Of a stretch of DNA of 62,080 nucleotides, positions 25,356 through 34,594 are shown one piece after another. The translations under genes were made by a program, and so were the position numbers. Source of the DNA: Chloroflexota bacterium. Its GTDB lineage: Bacteria > Chloroflexota > Dehalococcoidia > Lucifugimonadales > UBA826. The DNA lies in NCBI GenBank assembly GCA_002722155.1, contig PBKS01000008.1:1-62080 (forward strand), in the 5' to 3' direction. How positions within the stretch are numbered: position 1 is the stretch's first letter; every line of letters starts with the position of its first letter. Below the pieces are notes generated by a model, which saw only the letters and a program-made list of their open reading frames with translations, had not been told where the DNA came from and did not search any database.

Positions 25356-26654
25356 TTACTTTTGTTTATAAGTCTCGTCCAAAAGTTCCGTGACATATTT
25401 AACCTCTACATCTAGACCAGCCGCTTTTATACCATTGTCTAACTGCATAAAACAGCCAGGATTAGCAGTGGCAATAATATCCGCACCTGAGTCAGCTAGG
25501 TTCCTAATCTTTTCTGTTAGAACAGCCTCTGACATCTCTGGCTCAGTGATCATATATGTCCCACCTGCTCCACAACAAACGTTCGACCCTTTTAATTCAC
25601 AGAAATCCACACCGCCGATTGATTTTATTAAATTCCGCGGAGCGTCTTTCACTTTTTGTACATTGGCAAGATGACAAGAATCCTGGTATGTAACTATCTT
25701 ATGGATACTGGCTTCACCTGGTTGTAATTTAGACTGGTCCAAAAATTCGTTGATATCCACTACTCTTTTACTAAAATTTACCGCCTTCAGAGCATAGTCA
25801 GCATCATCAGATAAAAGATGCCCATATTCCATCATCCTCGCACCACATCCCGCAGAAGCGACGACTATAGGTTCACTATCATTACCTTTTGAGAACGCGT
25901 CTATATTTGCCCGAGCTAATTCTTTTGCCTTTTCTAAGCCTCCAACATGTGAATTTATCGCGCCACAGCAACCTTGATTCGATGGAATTTCCACATCCTT
26001 ATTGGCCCTATTCAACATTCGCACTGCAGCCCTCATTTGGTCACCTTGTGTCAGTGGCATGACACACCCGGAGAGCATTTGTATTTTTTCTGTACCTTCG
26101 ACATCTGCCGAATAAAACTGTCCCTGTGCACGAAAAAATTTTCCATTTATTGACGGTGTCATTTTTTCCAGACGTTCAAGTCGATCTGAAATTAGTTTCA
26201 GGATTTTGGTTTTCCTAACCAATTTTTGTAGTCCACTCTTTATATAAAAATTCATCATAGAAAATACAATTGCCAAGTTCCGCTGATTAGGTATTAGATA
26301 TCGAAGAGAAATCTCATACGCCAGCCTCGGTACAAATCCGATTTTTCTATGGACCCTTAGTCGATCCATAGTAGACTCGATCAAGTTTCCATATGGAACC
26401 CCAGATGGGCATACATCCTCACAAGCCCTACATTGGATACAAAGATCCCAATGCCTCATCACTTGATCAGATATTTCCAACCGCCCTTCATTAACCGCCT
26501 TCATTAGGGCGATTCTGCCTCTTGGGGATTCAGTTTCCAGCCCCGTGGCTAGGTAGGTTGGACAAGCCTGTAAGCAGAATCCACAATGGACACATTTATA
26601 CAATTCTGACTCATTAAGCCATGAGGGTTGCGACATTTGTTGGGCTTCAACCAT
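25356..26654 (-). CDS. glcF: Glycolate oxidase iron-sulfur subunit GlcF
   Basis: GlcF carries electrons from the flavin subunits of glycolate oxidase to the quinone pool or another acceptor. The protein has two N-terminal [4Fe-4S] motifs (CVHCGFCLQACPTY near residue 22 and CIQCRACEDVCPSG near residue 75). It also has two CCG domains (NQGCCGAINSHVGG and NVCCGAGGTYMI) with further cysteines. A TTG two codons earlier is possible; I used the ATG at 26654. It lies 12 bases after glcE and 20 bases before the SDR gene. Confidence 0.93.
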   Translation of the reverse strand: MVEAQQMSQPSWLNESELYKCVHCGFCLQACPTYLATGLETESPRGRIALMKAVNEGRLEISDQVMRHWDLCIQCRACEDVCPSGVPYGNLIESTMDRLRVHRKIGFVPRLAYEISLRYLIPNQRNLAIVFSMMNFYIKSGLQKLVRKTKILKLISDRLERLEKMTPSINGKFFRAQGQFYSADVEGTEKIQMLSGCVMPLTQGDQMRAAVRMLNRANKDVEIPSNQGCCGAINSHVGGLEKAKELARANIDAFSKGNDSEPIVVASAGCGARMMEYGHLLSDDADYALKAVNFSKRVVDINEFLDQSKLQPGEASIHKIVTYQDSCHLANVQKVKDAPRNLIKSIGGVDFCELKGSNVCCGAGGTYMITEPEMSEAVLTEKIRNLADSGADIIATANPGCFMQLDNGIKAAGLDVEVKYVTELLDETYKQK

Positions 26655-26666
26655 TTTCAATATTCT

Positions 26667-27941
26667 CTATTCACTATCCGTTATGTATCTTCCTCTGTTC
26701 AATTTCCTAACCGGATCATAAGTGTTCCGCAAAGATTTCATTAGGCCTAGGGATCCCTGGTTTATCGGTCCCCACATGTTGAAGCCATTCTTTAATCCCG
26801 TGGGAAGTTGTTCATAATTCAAATGTGATCCATTTTCTGAGACTATTTTACGAATTTCCCTCATAGCGTTCTCCGAGTCGACTTTTTCTGTTCTGGAAAA
26901 CCCATCAAAAAAGAATTCCATAGTCCCAAATCCGGGTTGGACAGAGAAAGCAGAATTTAATTCAATTTTCTGGAAATATTCGTTCATACGCTCCAAAAGA
27001 CCACGCAATCTGGTGGGGGTAGAAAATAGTCTCCCAGATATAGACTCACTGGAACTATACCTTCTGAAATCTCTTACCTTTTCCCATAGGATGTCTGAAG
27101 GATCCTCCTCAAGAAAATCGCTATAAGTGTACTGGTAATGGTCAGCAATTTCAGACAAAATGTCCCTCTGCCGTATTAAAGCCATTTTTCTACCACCGAT
27201 CCTGGCTAAAACCAGGTATAGAGATGAAGGGAAATTAAGATCCAATTCCTTAATTAGCTCCGAATTAATTCCAGCAAGTGCTAAAGGCATGACATGACTC
27301 TTAAACACTTCTGCTGAAAAGTCATGCAAATCACTCTCTGTTTGAAACCCCAAGATAAAAGTCCCTTGGTGGCGGGGTAGGGGAGTCAACTTAAATGAAA
27401 TTTCAGATATAACGCCGAGAGTCCCGTAGCCACCAATATGCAGTCTAGCCATGTCGTAGCCTGAGACGTTTTTAACCACTGGCCCTCCACTTTTTGTAAT
27501 TGTCCCTGAAGGCAAAACCACCTCCATGCCGATTACCATATCTCTCATGTGGGCCAACTGCCACCTCATATATCCTGGAGCATTAGAAGCCAAAGTTCCG
27601 CCTATGGTTGCCTGATCCGGGAATGCTGCATCAATTGCCAGAAATTGACCTTGCTCTTTCAGAATATCCTGCAAGCTCTTTAGAGTAACACCAGATTGAG
27701 CTACACAGGTTAAATCCGCCGAATTATGGGCTACTAACTGGTTCATGCTTGATAAATCCAAGGCATAGTCATATTTGGGCATTTTTGCGCCGATATGGAG
27801 TCTTGTTGCCCCCCCCATGGGTACAACAACCTTGTCGGAACCAACTACATCAGAAAGAACTGATGAAAGCTCATCACGATCTTGGGGATTAATCACACCT
27901 TCAGAAGGCTGGGCACCGTCGATTGAATATTTCGTTTTCAT
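26667..27941 (-). CDS. glcE: Glycolate oxidase FAD-binding subunit GlcE
   Basis: GlcE is the second flavoprotein of the GlcDEF complex, which oxidises glycolate to glyoxylate. The 424-residue protein has a PCMH-type FAD domain in its first half (VPMGGATRLHIGAKMP, GGTLASNAPGYMRW, GPVVKNVSGYDMARLHIGG). The C-terminal part is short, as in GlcE rather than GlcD. It starts 21 bases after the glcD stop and ends 12 bases before glcF. Sequence does not separate glycolate from D-lactate as substrate; the three-gene order favours glycolate. Confidence 0.9.
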   Translation of the reverse strand: MKTKYSIDGAQPSEGVINPQDRDELSSVLSDVVGSDKVVVPMGGATRLHIGAKMPKYDYALDLSSMNQLVAHNSADLTCVAQSGVTLKSLQDILKEQGQFLAIDAAFPDQATIGGTLASNAPGYMRWQLAHMRDMVIGMEVVLPSGTITKSGGPVVKNVSGYDMARLHIGGYGTLGVISEISFKLTPLPRHQGTFILGFQTESDLHDFSAEVFKSHVMPLALAGINSELIKELDLNFPSSLYLVLARIGGRKMALIRQRDILSEIADHYQYTYSDFLEEDPSDILWEKVRDFRRYSSSESISGRLFSTPTRLRGLLERMNEYFQKIELNSAFSVQPGFGTMEFFFDGFSRTEKVDSENAMREIRKIVSENGSHLNYEQLPTGLKNGFNMWGPINQGSLGLMKSLRNTYDPVRKLNRGRYITDSE

Positions 27942-27962
27942 GTTGCAATATCTGCTTGAGTT

Positions 27963-29423
27963 TTATATGTATGCACCAGGACCAACCCTTGCAATTGCCC
28001 GCGCCTGAGAAATGTCCCCACAGCCTGCCCCCGTGGGAAAAACCTTGCCTGGATTAAGCAGATCCTCTGTTTCAAATGCTATTTTGAGAAGAGACATTGT
28101 AGCCATATCTTCATCGCTAAACATTAAAGGCATTTGATCTTGTTTCTCTAGACCTATACCGTGTTCTCCCGATAGTACCCCCCCTGACTCAACACAAATC
28201 CTCAAAATCTCAGATCCAATTGCCAATATATTTTCCACATCACCTGGTTTTCGCTCATCGAACAAAATTGAAGGATGGAGATTTCCATCACCAGCATGTA
28301 GTAAATTAGCTATCGGGTATCCGCTTCGTTCAGATAATTCATTTATTTGTCTCAAAACATCCACCAGCTTTGTTCTAGGGATAGTGCCATCAACTAAATA
28401 ATAGTTTGGAGCTAACCTTCCAAGAGCGCCTAAAACACCCTTCCTTCCTGACCACAACTTCTCTCTTTCCAGAGAATCATCAGCTACTCTGACTTCCAGT
28501 GGTCCAAATTCACGGCATATTGCTTCTATTTCCTCATATTCCTCTTCAACTGCTTCAAACAGACCATCTAATTCAACCAGCAAGACCGCTCCTGCACCTT
28601 CTGGATAGCCGGCACCAACCGCTCCTTCAGCTGCCTTGATGCAGAAATGATCCATCATTTCTATGGCGGCTGGCACCATTCCCGCACCAATTATTCCAGT
28701 TACCGCAGCACTGGCATCCTCAATTGTTTCAAAGGCCATTAGGATGGTCTTAACATGCTCAGGAGATCTAAGTAAACGAACCGATATTTTCGTTACGATA
28801 GCCAATGTTCCCTCTGAACCAATGGTTATCCCACGGAGATCGTATCCAACACCATCTCTTTCGTTTTCACCAAACCAAGTCACAGAGCCATCAGCCAGGA
28901 CAACTTCCATTCCAAGCACATGATTTGTGGTAACCCCGTATGCCAGACAATGGGGTCCCCCTGCATTTTCAGCTATATTTCCCCCTATAGTACAGGCCCG
29001 CTGACTAGATGGATCAGGGGCATAATATAAACCTTGGGGCCCAACATGCGTTGATAAATCTAGATTGACTACCCCGGGCTCCACAATCGCATACCTATCA
29101 TCCGAATTAACTTCCAATATCTTATTCATCCTAGCCATTGAAATAACGATGCCACCTTGTTCAGCGATTGCTCCCCCACTAAGACCAGTTCCAGCCCCTC
29201 TGGCCACCACGGGAATGGAGTGTGCTCTGGCCAGCTTCAGTACACTGGATATTTCAGTAGCTGACGCCGGTAAAACAATGACTACCGGACTACCTCGATC
29301 TATTGATCCATCATATTCGTAAACTAATAGATCAGCCTTGTCATCCAATACATAGCCACCGCCAACTATGTTTTTCAAGTCTGCAACAAGGTCATTTATT
29401 TCTGACAACTCTGATTGACTCAT
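27963..29423 (-). CDS. glcD: Glycolate oxidase subunit GlcD
   Basis: GlcD is the catalytic FAD subunit. The 486-residue protein has the PCMH FAD domain (VARGAGTGLSGGA near residue 70, the IGGNIAENAGGPHCL segment, and RGITIGSEGTLAIVT). The FAD-oxidase C-terminal domain holds the HAGDGNLHPSILF metal site and SGEHGIGLEK. The frame is open to 29558, but family members start near MSQSELSEINDL, so I used the ATG at 29423. The lutC-like gene is divergent, 174 bases away. Marine heterotrophs use this enzyme on algal glycolate; that is context, not proof. Confidence 0.93.
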   Translation of the reverse strand: MSQSELSEINDLVADLKNIVGGGYVLDDKADLLVYEYDGSIDRGSPVVIVLPASATEISSVLKLARAHSIPVVARGAGTGLSGGAIAEQGGIVISMARMNKILEVNSDDRYAIVEPGVVNLDLSTHVGPQGLYYAPDPSSQRACTIGGNIAENAGGPHCLAYGVTTNHVLGMEVVLADGSVTWFGENERDGVGYDLRGITIGSEGTLAIVTKISVRLLRSPEHVKTILMAFETIEDASAAVTGIIGAGMVPAAIEMMDHFCIKAAEGAVGAGYPEGAGAVLLVELDGLFEAVEEEYEEIEAICREFGPLEVRVADDSLEREKLWSGRKGVLGALGRLAPNYYLVDGTIPRTKLVDVLRQINELSERSGYPIANLLHAGDGNLHPSILFDERKPGDVENILAIGSEILRICVESGGVLSGEHGIGLEKQDQMPLMFSDEDMATMSLLKIAFETEDLLNPGKVFPTGAGCGDISQARAIARVGPGAYI

Positions 29424-29597
29424 ATACCCACTCTTTTTAATCCAGGTCCAATATCTCCTAAAGCTTGCAGAAATAGGGTATCTTAAACTAGCCCCAAAAT
29501 AAAAATTCGAATCCGTAGCACGAGACACTTTACATAAAAGCTCTCGAAATAAAGGCAACTATAGGTCTCGTGCTCATGTAAAATGCACTAATAAGAC

Positions 29598-30313
29598 ATG
29601 AGCAGAGAAAATTTTCTAAATAGAATCAAAAATGCGTTATATCCGAATCAAGAAACTTCGGATAGCTCCGCTGAAGATCTGGCTATCGATAACGACCTCG
29701 AAGGTCTAGTGCATAGGACTGTCGCTATCCAAGAAGACGCAACCGAAAATTGGGAAGAGATGTTTAAAGCCTTGAAAAGTTCATCAGAAGCCGCTGGCTG
29801 GAAAGTGTATAGATGCGATACCTATGAAGCAGCCTCTGATTATATAGCCTCATTGGCATTCGAGAGAAATTCAAATCACATTGTTGTTACAGATCAAGAG
29901 TGCACCGAAAAGTTAGGACTGGAACAGGTTAATTTACCGGAGGAAAGCGAGATAACTGTTATTACGACGCCTCCTTCAACAGAAGCCGAGCTATAGAGGC
30001 CGACATCGGAGTTACTGGGGTCGATTACGCCATTGCAGAAACTGGCACTTGCGTAGTATCAGCAAGTAATGAAGTCGGCAGGCTGGTAAGCCTAGCTCCA
30101 CCTCTGTATGTGGCGGTAGTCAAAAAAGGTCAAGTGCTCCCTTCTTTAGATGAATTATTTACTATGCAAAGAAAAACATTCCTAGATGGGAATCAAAATT
30201 CTTACACCAGCTTAATATCTGGTCCAAGTAGGTCGGCAAATATCGAATACACTCTAGTCACAGGAGTTCACGGGCCAGGAGAGGTCCATTTACTTCTTGT
30301 AGGTGAAGATTAA
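29598..30313 (+). pseudogene. LutC/YkgG (LUD domain) gene interrupted by a frameshift
   Basis: The first frame encodes 132 residues (MSRENFLNRIKNAL...) matching the N-terminal half of LutC-type proteins, then stops at 29994-29996. The second half continues in another frame from about 29970 to 30313. It carries the expected GVDYAIAETGTCVVSASNE, SLAPPLYVAVVKKGQV and SGPSRSANIEYTL motifs. The whole span of 716 bases is one base short of, or two over, a multiple of three. Joined, it would give about 238 residues, a normal length. LutC helps L-lactate oxidation; lutA and lutB are absent and glcDEF is divergent. Real mutation or a sequence error are both possible. Confidence 0.82.
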
Positions 30314-30314
30314 T

Positions 30315-31466
30315 TTACCTCATATCCATCCCGACAGATATAAATCTAAGACTCTCTTCCACAGAGTTGGATATTAATTCGGAGGCTCTCTCCGAGGATT
30401 CCTCTAACGTGATTGGGCCATCGACTATGGACGTGGCGGCCCGTATCCCATGGTCATGAACCACGGTGAAATTCTGCCCTAACAAACCTGCGATAGCAAC
30501 TGTCGGAATATTTAATTCCGCTGCGATTCGAGCGACACCTATAGGCGCCTTATTATAGACCGTCTGGAAATCTATGCCTCCTTCTCCAGTAATGACAAGA
30601 TCTACTCCTGCCAATTTTTCTTTTAGGCGAACTGTTTCTAACACAATATCCACTCCAGCCTTCAGTTCTGCTCCCATAAATGCGAGCATACCAGCACCTA
30701 ATCCTCCTGCGGCACCAGCACCAGAAATTCCTGACACATTTTTTCCTATGTCTTTTTTTACTATATCGGCAAAATTTAACAGGGCATTATCTAGTTCAGC
30801 CACCATTGCTGGAGTAGCACCTTTCTGAGGTCCATATACAGCGGAGGCCCCTTCATTGCCGGTTAGGGGATTACTCACATCGCAAGCAACCATAAAGTGG
30901 GAACCTTCTATCCTGGGATCCATTTTTGAAACATCGATAGATCTTAGTTTAGCGAGGGCTGCTCCTCCCGATCCAATCGATCCCCCTTCAGAATCAAGCA
31001 GGTTCACTCCCAAAGCTTGAGCCATGCCAGCACCAGCATCGTTGGTCGCACTACCACCAATACCAACTATAAAATTCCGGAATCCTTCGTTCAAAGCTTC
31101 TAGAATAGCTTGCCCCAACCCATATGTAGATGCATTCAACGGGTCCCTTTCATCTAGACTCAACAGGGTAAGACCCGAGGTCCGGGCCATCTCAATTACT
31201 GCTGTAACCCCGTCTCCCATAGCCCCCCACTGGGCCGTGATAGTCTCACCAATTGGATTTCGTACATTACAAGTCCTTACTTCACCACCAGATACCTCTA
31301 CTAGAGTTTCCAGAGTACCATCACCACCATCAGCCACAGGGCAAAGCACAACCTCTGCTTTTGGAAAAACTCTTATAATACCTACCTTTGCAGCCTCAGC
31401 AACTGACAAAGCGGAAATACTGCCTTTGAATTCTTGTGGAGCCACCAGTATCTTCATATTCACCAT
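30315..31466 (-). CDS. glxK: Glycerate 2-kinase (GlxK/GarK type)
   Basis: This enzyme phosphorylates D-glycerate to 2-phosphoglycerate and so feeds glyoxylate-derived carbon into glycolysis. The 383-residue protein has the type-1 glycerate kinase start KILVAPQEFKGSISA, the VADGGDGTLETL segment, NDAGAGMAQALG with GGSAT just before, and the GEGGIDFQT motif near residue 295. Length is typical. ATG 31466 has an AAGGA SD. It converges with the lutC-like gene (one base between ends). With glcDEF it suggests a glycolate-glycerate route, although gcl and glxR are not in the window. Confidence 0.93.
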   Translation of the reverse strand: MVNMKILVAPQEFKGSISALSVAEAAKVGIIRVFPKAEVVLCPVADGGDGTLETLVEVSGGEVRTCNVRNPIGETITAQWGAMGDGVTAVIEMARTSGLTLLSLDERDPLNASTYGLGQAILEALNEGFRNFIVGIGGSATNDAGAGMAQALGVNLLDSEGGSIGSGGAALAKLRSIDVSKMDPRIEGSHFMVACDVSNPLTGNEGASAVYGPQKGATPAMVAELDNALLNFADIVKKDIGKNVSGISGAGAAGGLGAGMLAFMGAELKAGVDIVLETVRLKEKLAGVDLVITGEGGIDFQTVYNKAPIGVARIAAELNIPTVAIAGLLGQNFTVVHDHGIRAATSIVDGPITLEESSERASELISNSVEESLRFISVGMDMR

Positions 31467-31520
31467 ATTATTCCTTATTACATAGGAGTTAGTTCATAAA
31501 ATATAGTCGGATTTACGTAT

Positions 31521-31549
31521 AACAATAATATTGATATATTCTTATTGTT
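31521..31549. repeat. Inverted repeat between glxK and the RHH/PIN pair
   Basis: AACAATAA and TTATTGTT form perfect 8-base arms around 13 bases. It lies in the AT-rich gap between the divergent starts of glxK (31466) and the antitoxin-like gene (31621). It may be a regulator site for either gene. Low complexity makes chance a real alternative. Confidence 0.35.
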
Positions 31550-31591
31550 AATAATTACCATACTATTTTCAATAAATAATAAGAACAGAAC

Positions 31592-31607
31592 CCCTATAAC
31601 TGTAGGG
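31592..31607. promoter_or_regulatory. Candidate autoregulatory operator of the RHH/PIN pair
   Basis: The 16-base element CCCTATAACTGTAGGG has 5-base inverted arms (CCCTA/TAGGG) and includes a TATAAC that could be a -10 box. It lies 14 bases before the antitoxin-like ATG. Ribbon-helix-helix antitoxins often bind such palindromes over their own promoter. The assignment is inference. Confidence 0.4.
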
Positions 31608-31620
31608 AAAAGGTACCATA

Positions 31621-31932
31621 ATGGCGAGAAAAAAGAATGATGGGCCGACCCGTCAATTATTCGCAAAAATAAGTGAAGAGATATACCTACGCGCCAAGGC
31701 TAAATCAGCAGAATCTCGAATGTCTATTCGAGAAATTTTAGAAGAGGCTCTCACCTCATATCTGGACCTGGAGCCGTCTGGTTCTTCACGACCATCAGAT
31801 GATCCAATGCCTACAAAAAAATCAATATGGCAAGACGAATACTTAAACAGGCAAGCCGACAGACCAGTAGGTGCGCCGATTGAATTATCCGAGGCAGAGG
31901 CTAAAGAAATCGCGAGGAAGGCCTTCCTATGA
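31621..31932 (+). CDS. Ribbon-helix-helix-like antitoxin candidate
   Basis: The 103-residue protein has an N-terminal segment RQLFAKISEEIYLRAKAKS followed by RMSIREILEEALTSYL. This is the strand-helix-helix pattern of ribbon-helix-helix DNA-binding antitoxins. The C-terminal half is polar, with a final helix rich in acidic residues and alanine (LSEAEAKEIARKAF) that could bind a toxin. An AAGG SD lies nine bases before the ATG. Its stop overlaps the start of the PIN-like gene as ATGA, the usual layout of VapBC-type pairs. No family name can be given with certainty. Confidence 0.6.
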   Translation: MARKKNDGPTRQLFAKISEEIYLRAKAKSAESRMSIREILEEALTSYLDLEPSGSSRPSDDPMPTKKSIWQDEYLNRQADRPVGAPIELSEAEAKEIARKAFL

Positions 31933-32348
31933 CCCTCGAATATACAGCTGTTGTGGATTCGTCTGTCCTTTTAGGGTACAAAGACGGACACGAAGGATGC
32001 CAAGATCTCCTATATAAGGCTATAGACCGGGACATAGAAATTATTATTTCCCCTCTAACTATTTCAAAAATATGGAGTTCTCCCGATTTCGATCGCAAAT
32101 CTGAAATAGGATACCTCGGGCTACTCGAATTCATTTCAATTTACAGTTGTGACACCAATATTGCCATTAACACAGGCCATTATCTTAGGGAATATTCGAA
32201 CGACATAAAATTGGATTTAGAAATGGCAAGTATTGTTTCCATTTGCGATATATCAGGATATCCTCTAGTAACTACTAACCCCGAACTATACCAAGGTATT
32301 CTTGAGCGTGCCATCGACTGTGAAGAAGCATTAAAACAGCTAAACTAA
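31929..32348 (+). CDS. PIN-domain-like toxin candidate, degenerate active site
   Basis: The 139-residue protein has the PIN pattern: first strand AVVDSSVLLGY with D10, an ISPLTISKIW strand-helix, and the late segment ISGYPLVTTNPELY. PIN RNases need three or four acidic residues. Here the expected glutamate after the second strand is K47, the fourth position is N117, and the third is unclear (E98 nearby). The nuclease may be weak or lost. The gene overlaps the antitoxin-like gene by four bases. It could also be an unrelated small protein, but the pairing supports a VapC-like origin. Confidence 0.6.
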   Translation: MTLEYTAVVDSSVLLGYKDGHEGCQDLLYKAIDRDIEIIISPLTISKIWSSPDFDRKSEIGYLGLLEFISIYSCDTNIAINTGHYLREYSNDIKLDLEMASIVSICDISGYPLVTTNPELYQGILERAIDCEEALKQLN

Positions 32349-32362
32349 ACAAATAATTATAT

Positions 32363-34192
32363 TCAGATCGTATCTTTTATTTTCTCGGCCAATTTTGTCG
32401 TTATTCCTTCTATTTGAGTTAGTTCTTCTATACCTGCGGCTCTAATATTTTTTAAAGAACCAAAACCTTTAAGTAATGCCTTCCGTTTTTGGGGGCCGAT
32501 TCCAGCGACTGAATCCAAAGTAGACTTAAATGCTACTTTAGAGCGTTTATTCCTGTGATAGGTAATAGCAAACCTATGGGCTTCATCTCTAGCTCTCTGA
32601 ACCAAGAAAAGGGCGTGAGAATTCCTGGGTAACGCGATAGATTCTTGCATATATGGAACAAATAATTCTTCATTTTCTTTGGCTAGACTGGCCAATGGTA
32701 TATCCGTGACCCCCAGCTCCAAAAACACTTGCAATGCCACACCAAGATGGCCTTTACCGCCATCTATCAGCACTAAGTCTGGATCCTTTGTCCACGAGGT
32801 ATGTTCAACCTTTTTTTCTATCAGCCTTTTAAATCTTCTCGTTAACATCTCTCTCATCATCGAGTAGTCGTCAACTCCATCGACATTCTTTATTTGAAAG
32901 CGCCGGTAATCAGAATTCTTTGGCCTGGCTTTTTCAAATACCACCATACTTCCTACGGCATTGCTGCCTTGAATATTTGAGATGTCATAACATTCGATTC
33001 GATCAGGTAATCTAGGCAAATTCAAAGCCTCTTGCAGTTCTTTCAATGCGCTGTCATCCTGACTTAGCCTAGCGAATTTCTTGACTCTGTGCTGATCCAA
33101 CCCTTCCCTGGCATTGTGGGAAACCATTTCTATTAGTTTTCTCTTTTCTCCTCTAATCGGTTTGTAAAGCCTAACGGTGGAACCTCTTTTGGTCGAAAGA
33201 AATTCTGTTATTTGCTCATCTTCTTCACCGACGGGCATCTGAGTAAGTACAATTGGTGGCACATACGGAGCAACTTCATAAAATTGTTGGAGAAATGCAT
33301 TTTGTACGCTCTGAATGTCATCGTGCTGTCCGACTTCCATCAAATATGAGTCTCTCCCAATCAATTTTCCTTGGCGAATAAAAAATATTTCAATCCATGC
33401 ATCATTCGACCATAGTGAACCGGCAACAACATCTATGTTCTCCGGCTTTAGGGTGAGTACTTTTTGGCCTTCATGAACCTTTTGAATCGATCTTATTTGA
33501 TCCCTGAGAACAGCCGCTTTTTCAAATTCCAGGCTTTCAGCCGAATGGTCCATCCTCTTTTTCAGAGAACCGACAATTTGGCTCGTATTACCTTCCAGAA
33601 ATAAAATTACCTGGTCAATAATATCTCTATATTGGTCCTTACTGGCTGCCCCTATACATGGACCTATACATCTATTTATATGGAAGTCGAGACACGCTCT
33701 ATCATCAGTACCGGTAATGATTTTGGTACAAGACCTGTATGGGAATAATTTTTTCAAAAGGCCCAAGGTTTTCCTTACACTTCCTGCATTAGCGTATGGA
33801 CCAAAATATTGGGCGTCATCATTTTGAACGTTCCGCGTGATATAGACTTGAGGAAAGGCTTCTGTATTATCGATTTTGATAAATGGATAAGATTTATCGT
33901 CCTTTAAGCGCGAATTAAATCGAGGTTGATATTCCTTGATTAAATTGCATTCCAAAATCAACGCCTCTTGTTCAGATTCTGTAACTATGAACTCAAATTC
34001 CCTAATCTCCGAAACCAAAACACGAGTTTTTAAGTCGTCATGATGGTCAGGTACAAAATATGATCTAAGACGATTCCTGAGATTGCTCGCCTTACCAACG
34101 TATATGATTCCATCCCCAACATCCCTCATCAAGTAAACCCCTGGACCGGTCGGGACATGGGCTAACCTTTCAGTGAATTTTCCTACCGTCAT
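32363..34192 (-). CDS. uvrC: UvrABC excinuclease subunit C
   Basis: UvrC makes both cuts around bulky DNA lesions. The 609-residue protein has the N-terminal GIY-YIG nuclease (GPGVYLMRD and IIYVGKASNLRNRL). A UVR domain follows near residues 205-235 (LEFEKAAVLRDQI), then the RNase H-like endonuclease half with DLVLIDGGKGHL. The C-terminal helix-hairpin-helix pair is GIGPQKRKALLKGFG...IEGITTKLAEKI. Length is normal. It ends the minus-strand run xerD-type recombinase, small membrane protein, uvrC, with gaps of 34-44 bases. Confidence 0.97.
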   Translation of the reverse strand: MTVGKFTERLAHVPTGPGVYLMRDVGDGIIYVGKASNLRNRLRSYFVPDHHDDLKTRVLVSEIREFEFIVTESEQEALILECNLIKEYQPRFNSRLKDDKSYPFIKIDNTEAFPQVYITRNVQNDDAQYFGPYANAGSVRKTLGLLKKLFPYRSCTKIITGTDDRACLDFHINRCIGPCIGAASKDQYRDIIDQVILFLEGNTSQIVGSLKKRMDHSAESLEFEKAAVLRDQIRSIQKVHEGQKVLTLKPENIDVVAGSLWSNDAWIEIFFIRQGKLIGRDSYLMEVGQHDDIQSVQNAFLQQFYEVAPYVPPIVLTQMPVGEEDEQITEFLSTKRGSTVRLYKPIRGEKRKLIEMVSHNAREGLDQHRVKKFARLSQDDSALKELQEALNLPRLPDRIECYDISNIQGSNAVGSMVVFEKARPKNSDYRRFQIKNVDGVDDYSMMREMLTRRFKRLIEKKVEHTSWTKDPDLVLIDGGKGHLGVALQVFLELGVTDIPLASLAKENEELFVPYMQESIALPRNSHALFLVQRARDEAHRFAITYHRNKRSKVAFKSTLDSVAGIGPQKRKALLKGFGSLKNIRAAGIEELTQIEGITTKLAEKIKDTI

Positions 34193-34226
34193 AATCTGCC
34201 GATGATGAAAAGTTTATCGATTTTTA

Positions 34227-34550
34227 TTAAGCCGCAATCGCAGTAAAAGAAAGGGCTACCAGTAAAGCCACTATAATAGCTGCGGATACCCCTATACGTT
34301 TAATCTCGCCCCCTAGATATCCATAAGCAAGCGCGCTTGAAGCCAAAGGAGCTGTCTTGGCAACCTGGCGGACACTCTTTGCCGAAGACTGTGACACTTT
34401 TTCTTCAACGCCCGTAGTGGCATCTTTTACCACCTGAGGTTCGAAATTTTCCCCAACCCTAGAATCAACCACCTGACTCTTAGGGGATTTTCGTTTTCTG
34501 TTTCTTAACTGCGCCTGTCTCGAAGCTCTTTGCCTTCCTTTGCTTGGCAT
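34227..34550 (-). CDS. Small basic protein with one C-terminal membrane segment
   Basis: This 107-residue protein is not recognised. Residues 1 to about 25 are strongly basic (RQRASRQAQLRNRKRK). The middle is polar with a KVSQSSAKSV stretch. The C-terminal 25 residues (VSAAIIVALLVALSF) form one clear hydrophobic span near the end, so it should be tail-anchored with the basic part in the cytosol. It lies between xerD and uvrC on the same strand, 44 and 34 bases away. A nucleic-acid-binding or membrane-tether role is a guess. Confidence 0.7.
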   Translation of the reverse strand: MPSKGRQRASRQAQLRNRKRKSPKSQVVDSRVGENFEPQVVKDATTGVEEKVSQSSAKSVRQVAKTAPLASSALAYGYLGGEIKRIGVSAAIIVALLVALSFTAIAA

Positions 34551-34594
34551 TTTATAACTCCCATTATCTTTGATAATTCGATTTTATATTACTC

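Noticed and set aside
29960-30000. Programmed frameshift in the LutC-like gene
   Set aside because: No slippery heptamer or stimulatory hairpin is evident; mutation or sequence error is simpler.
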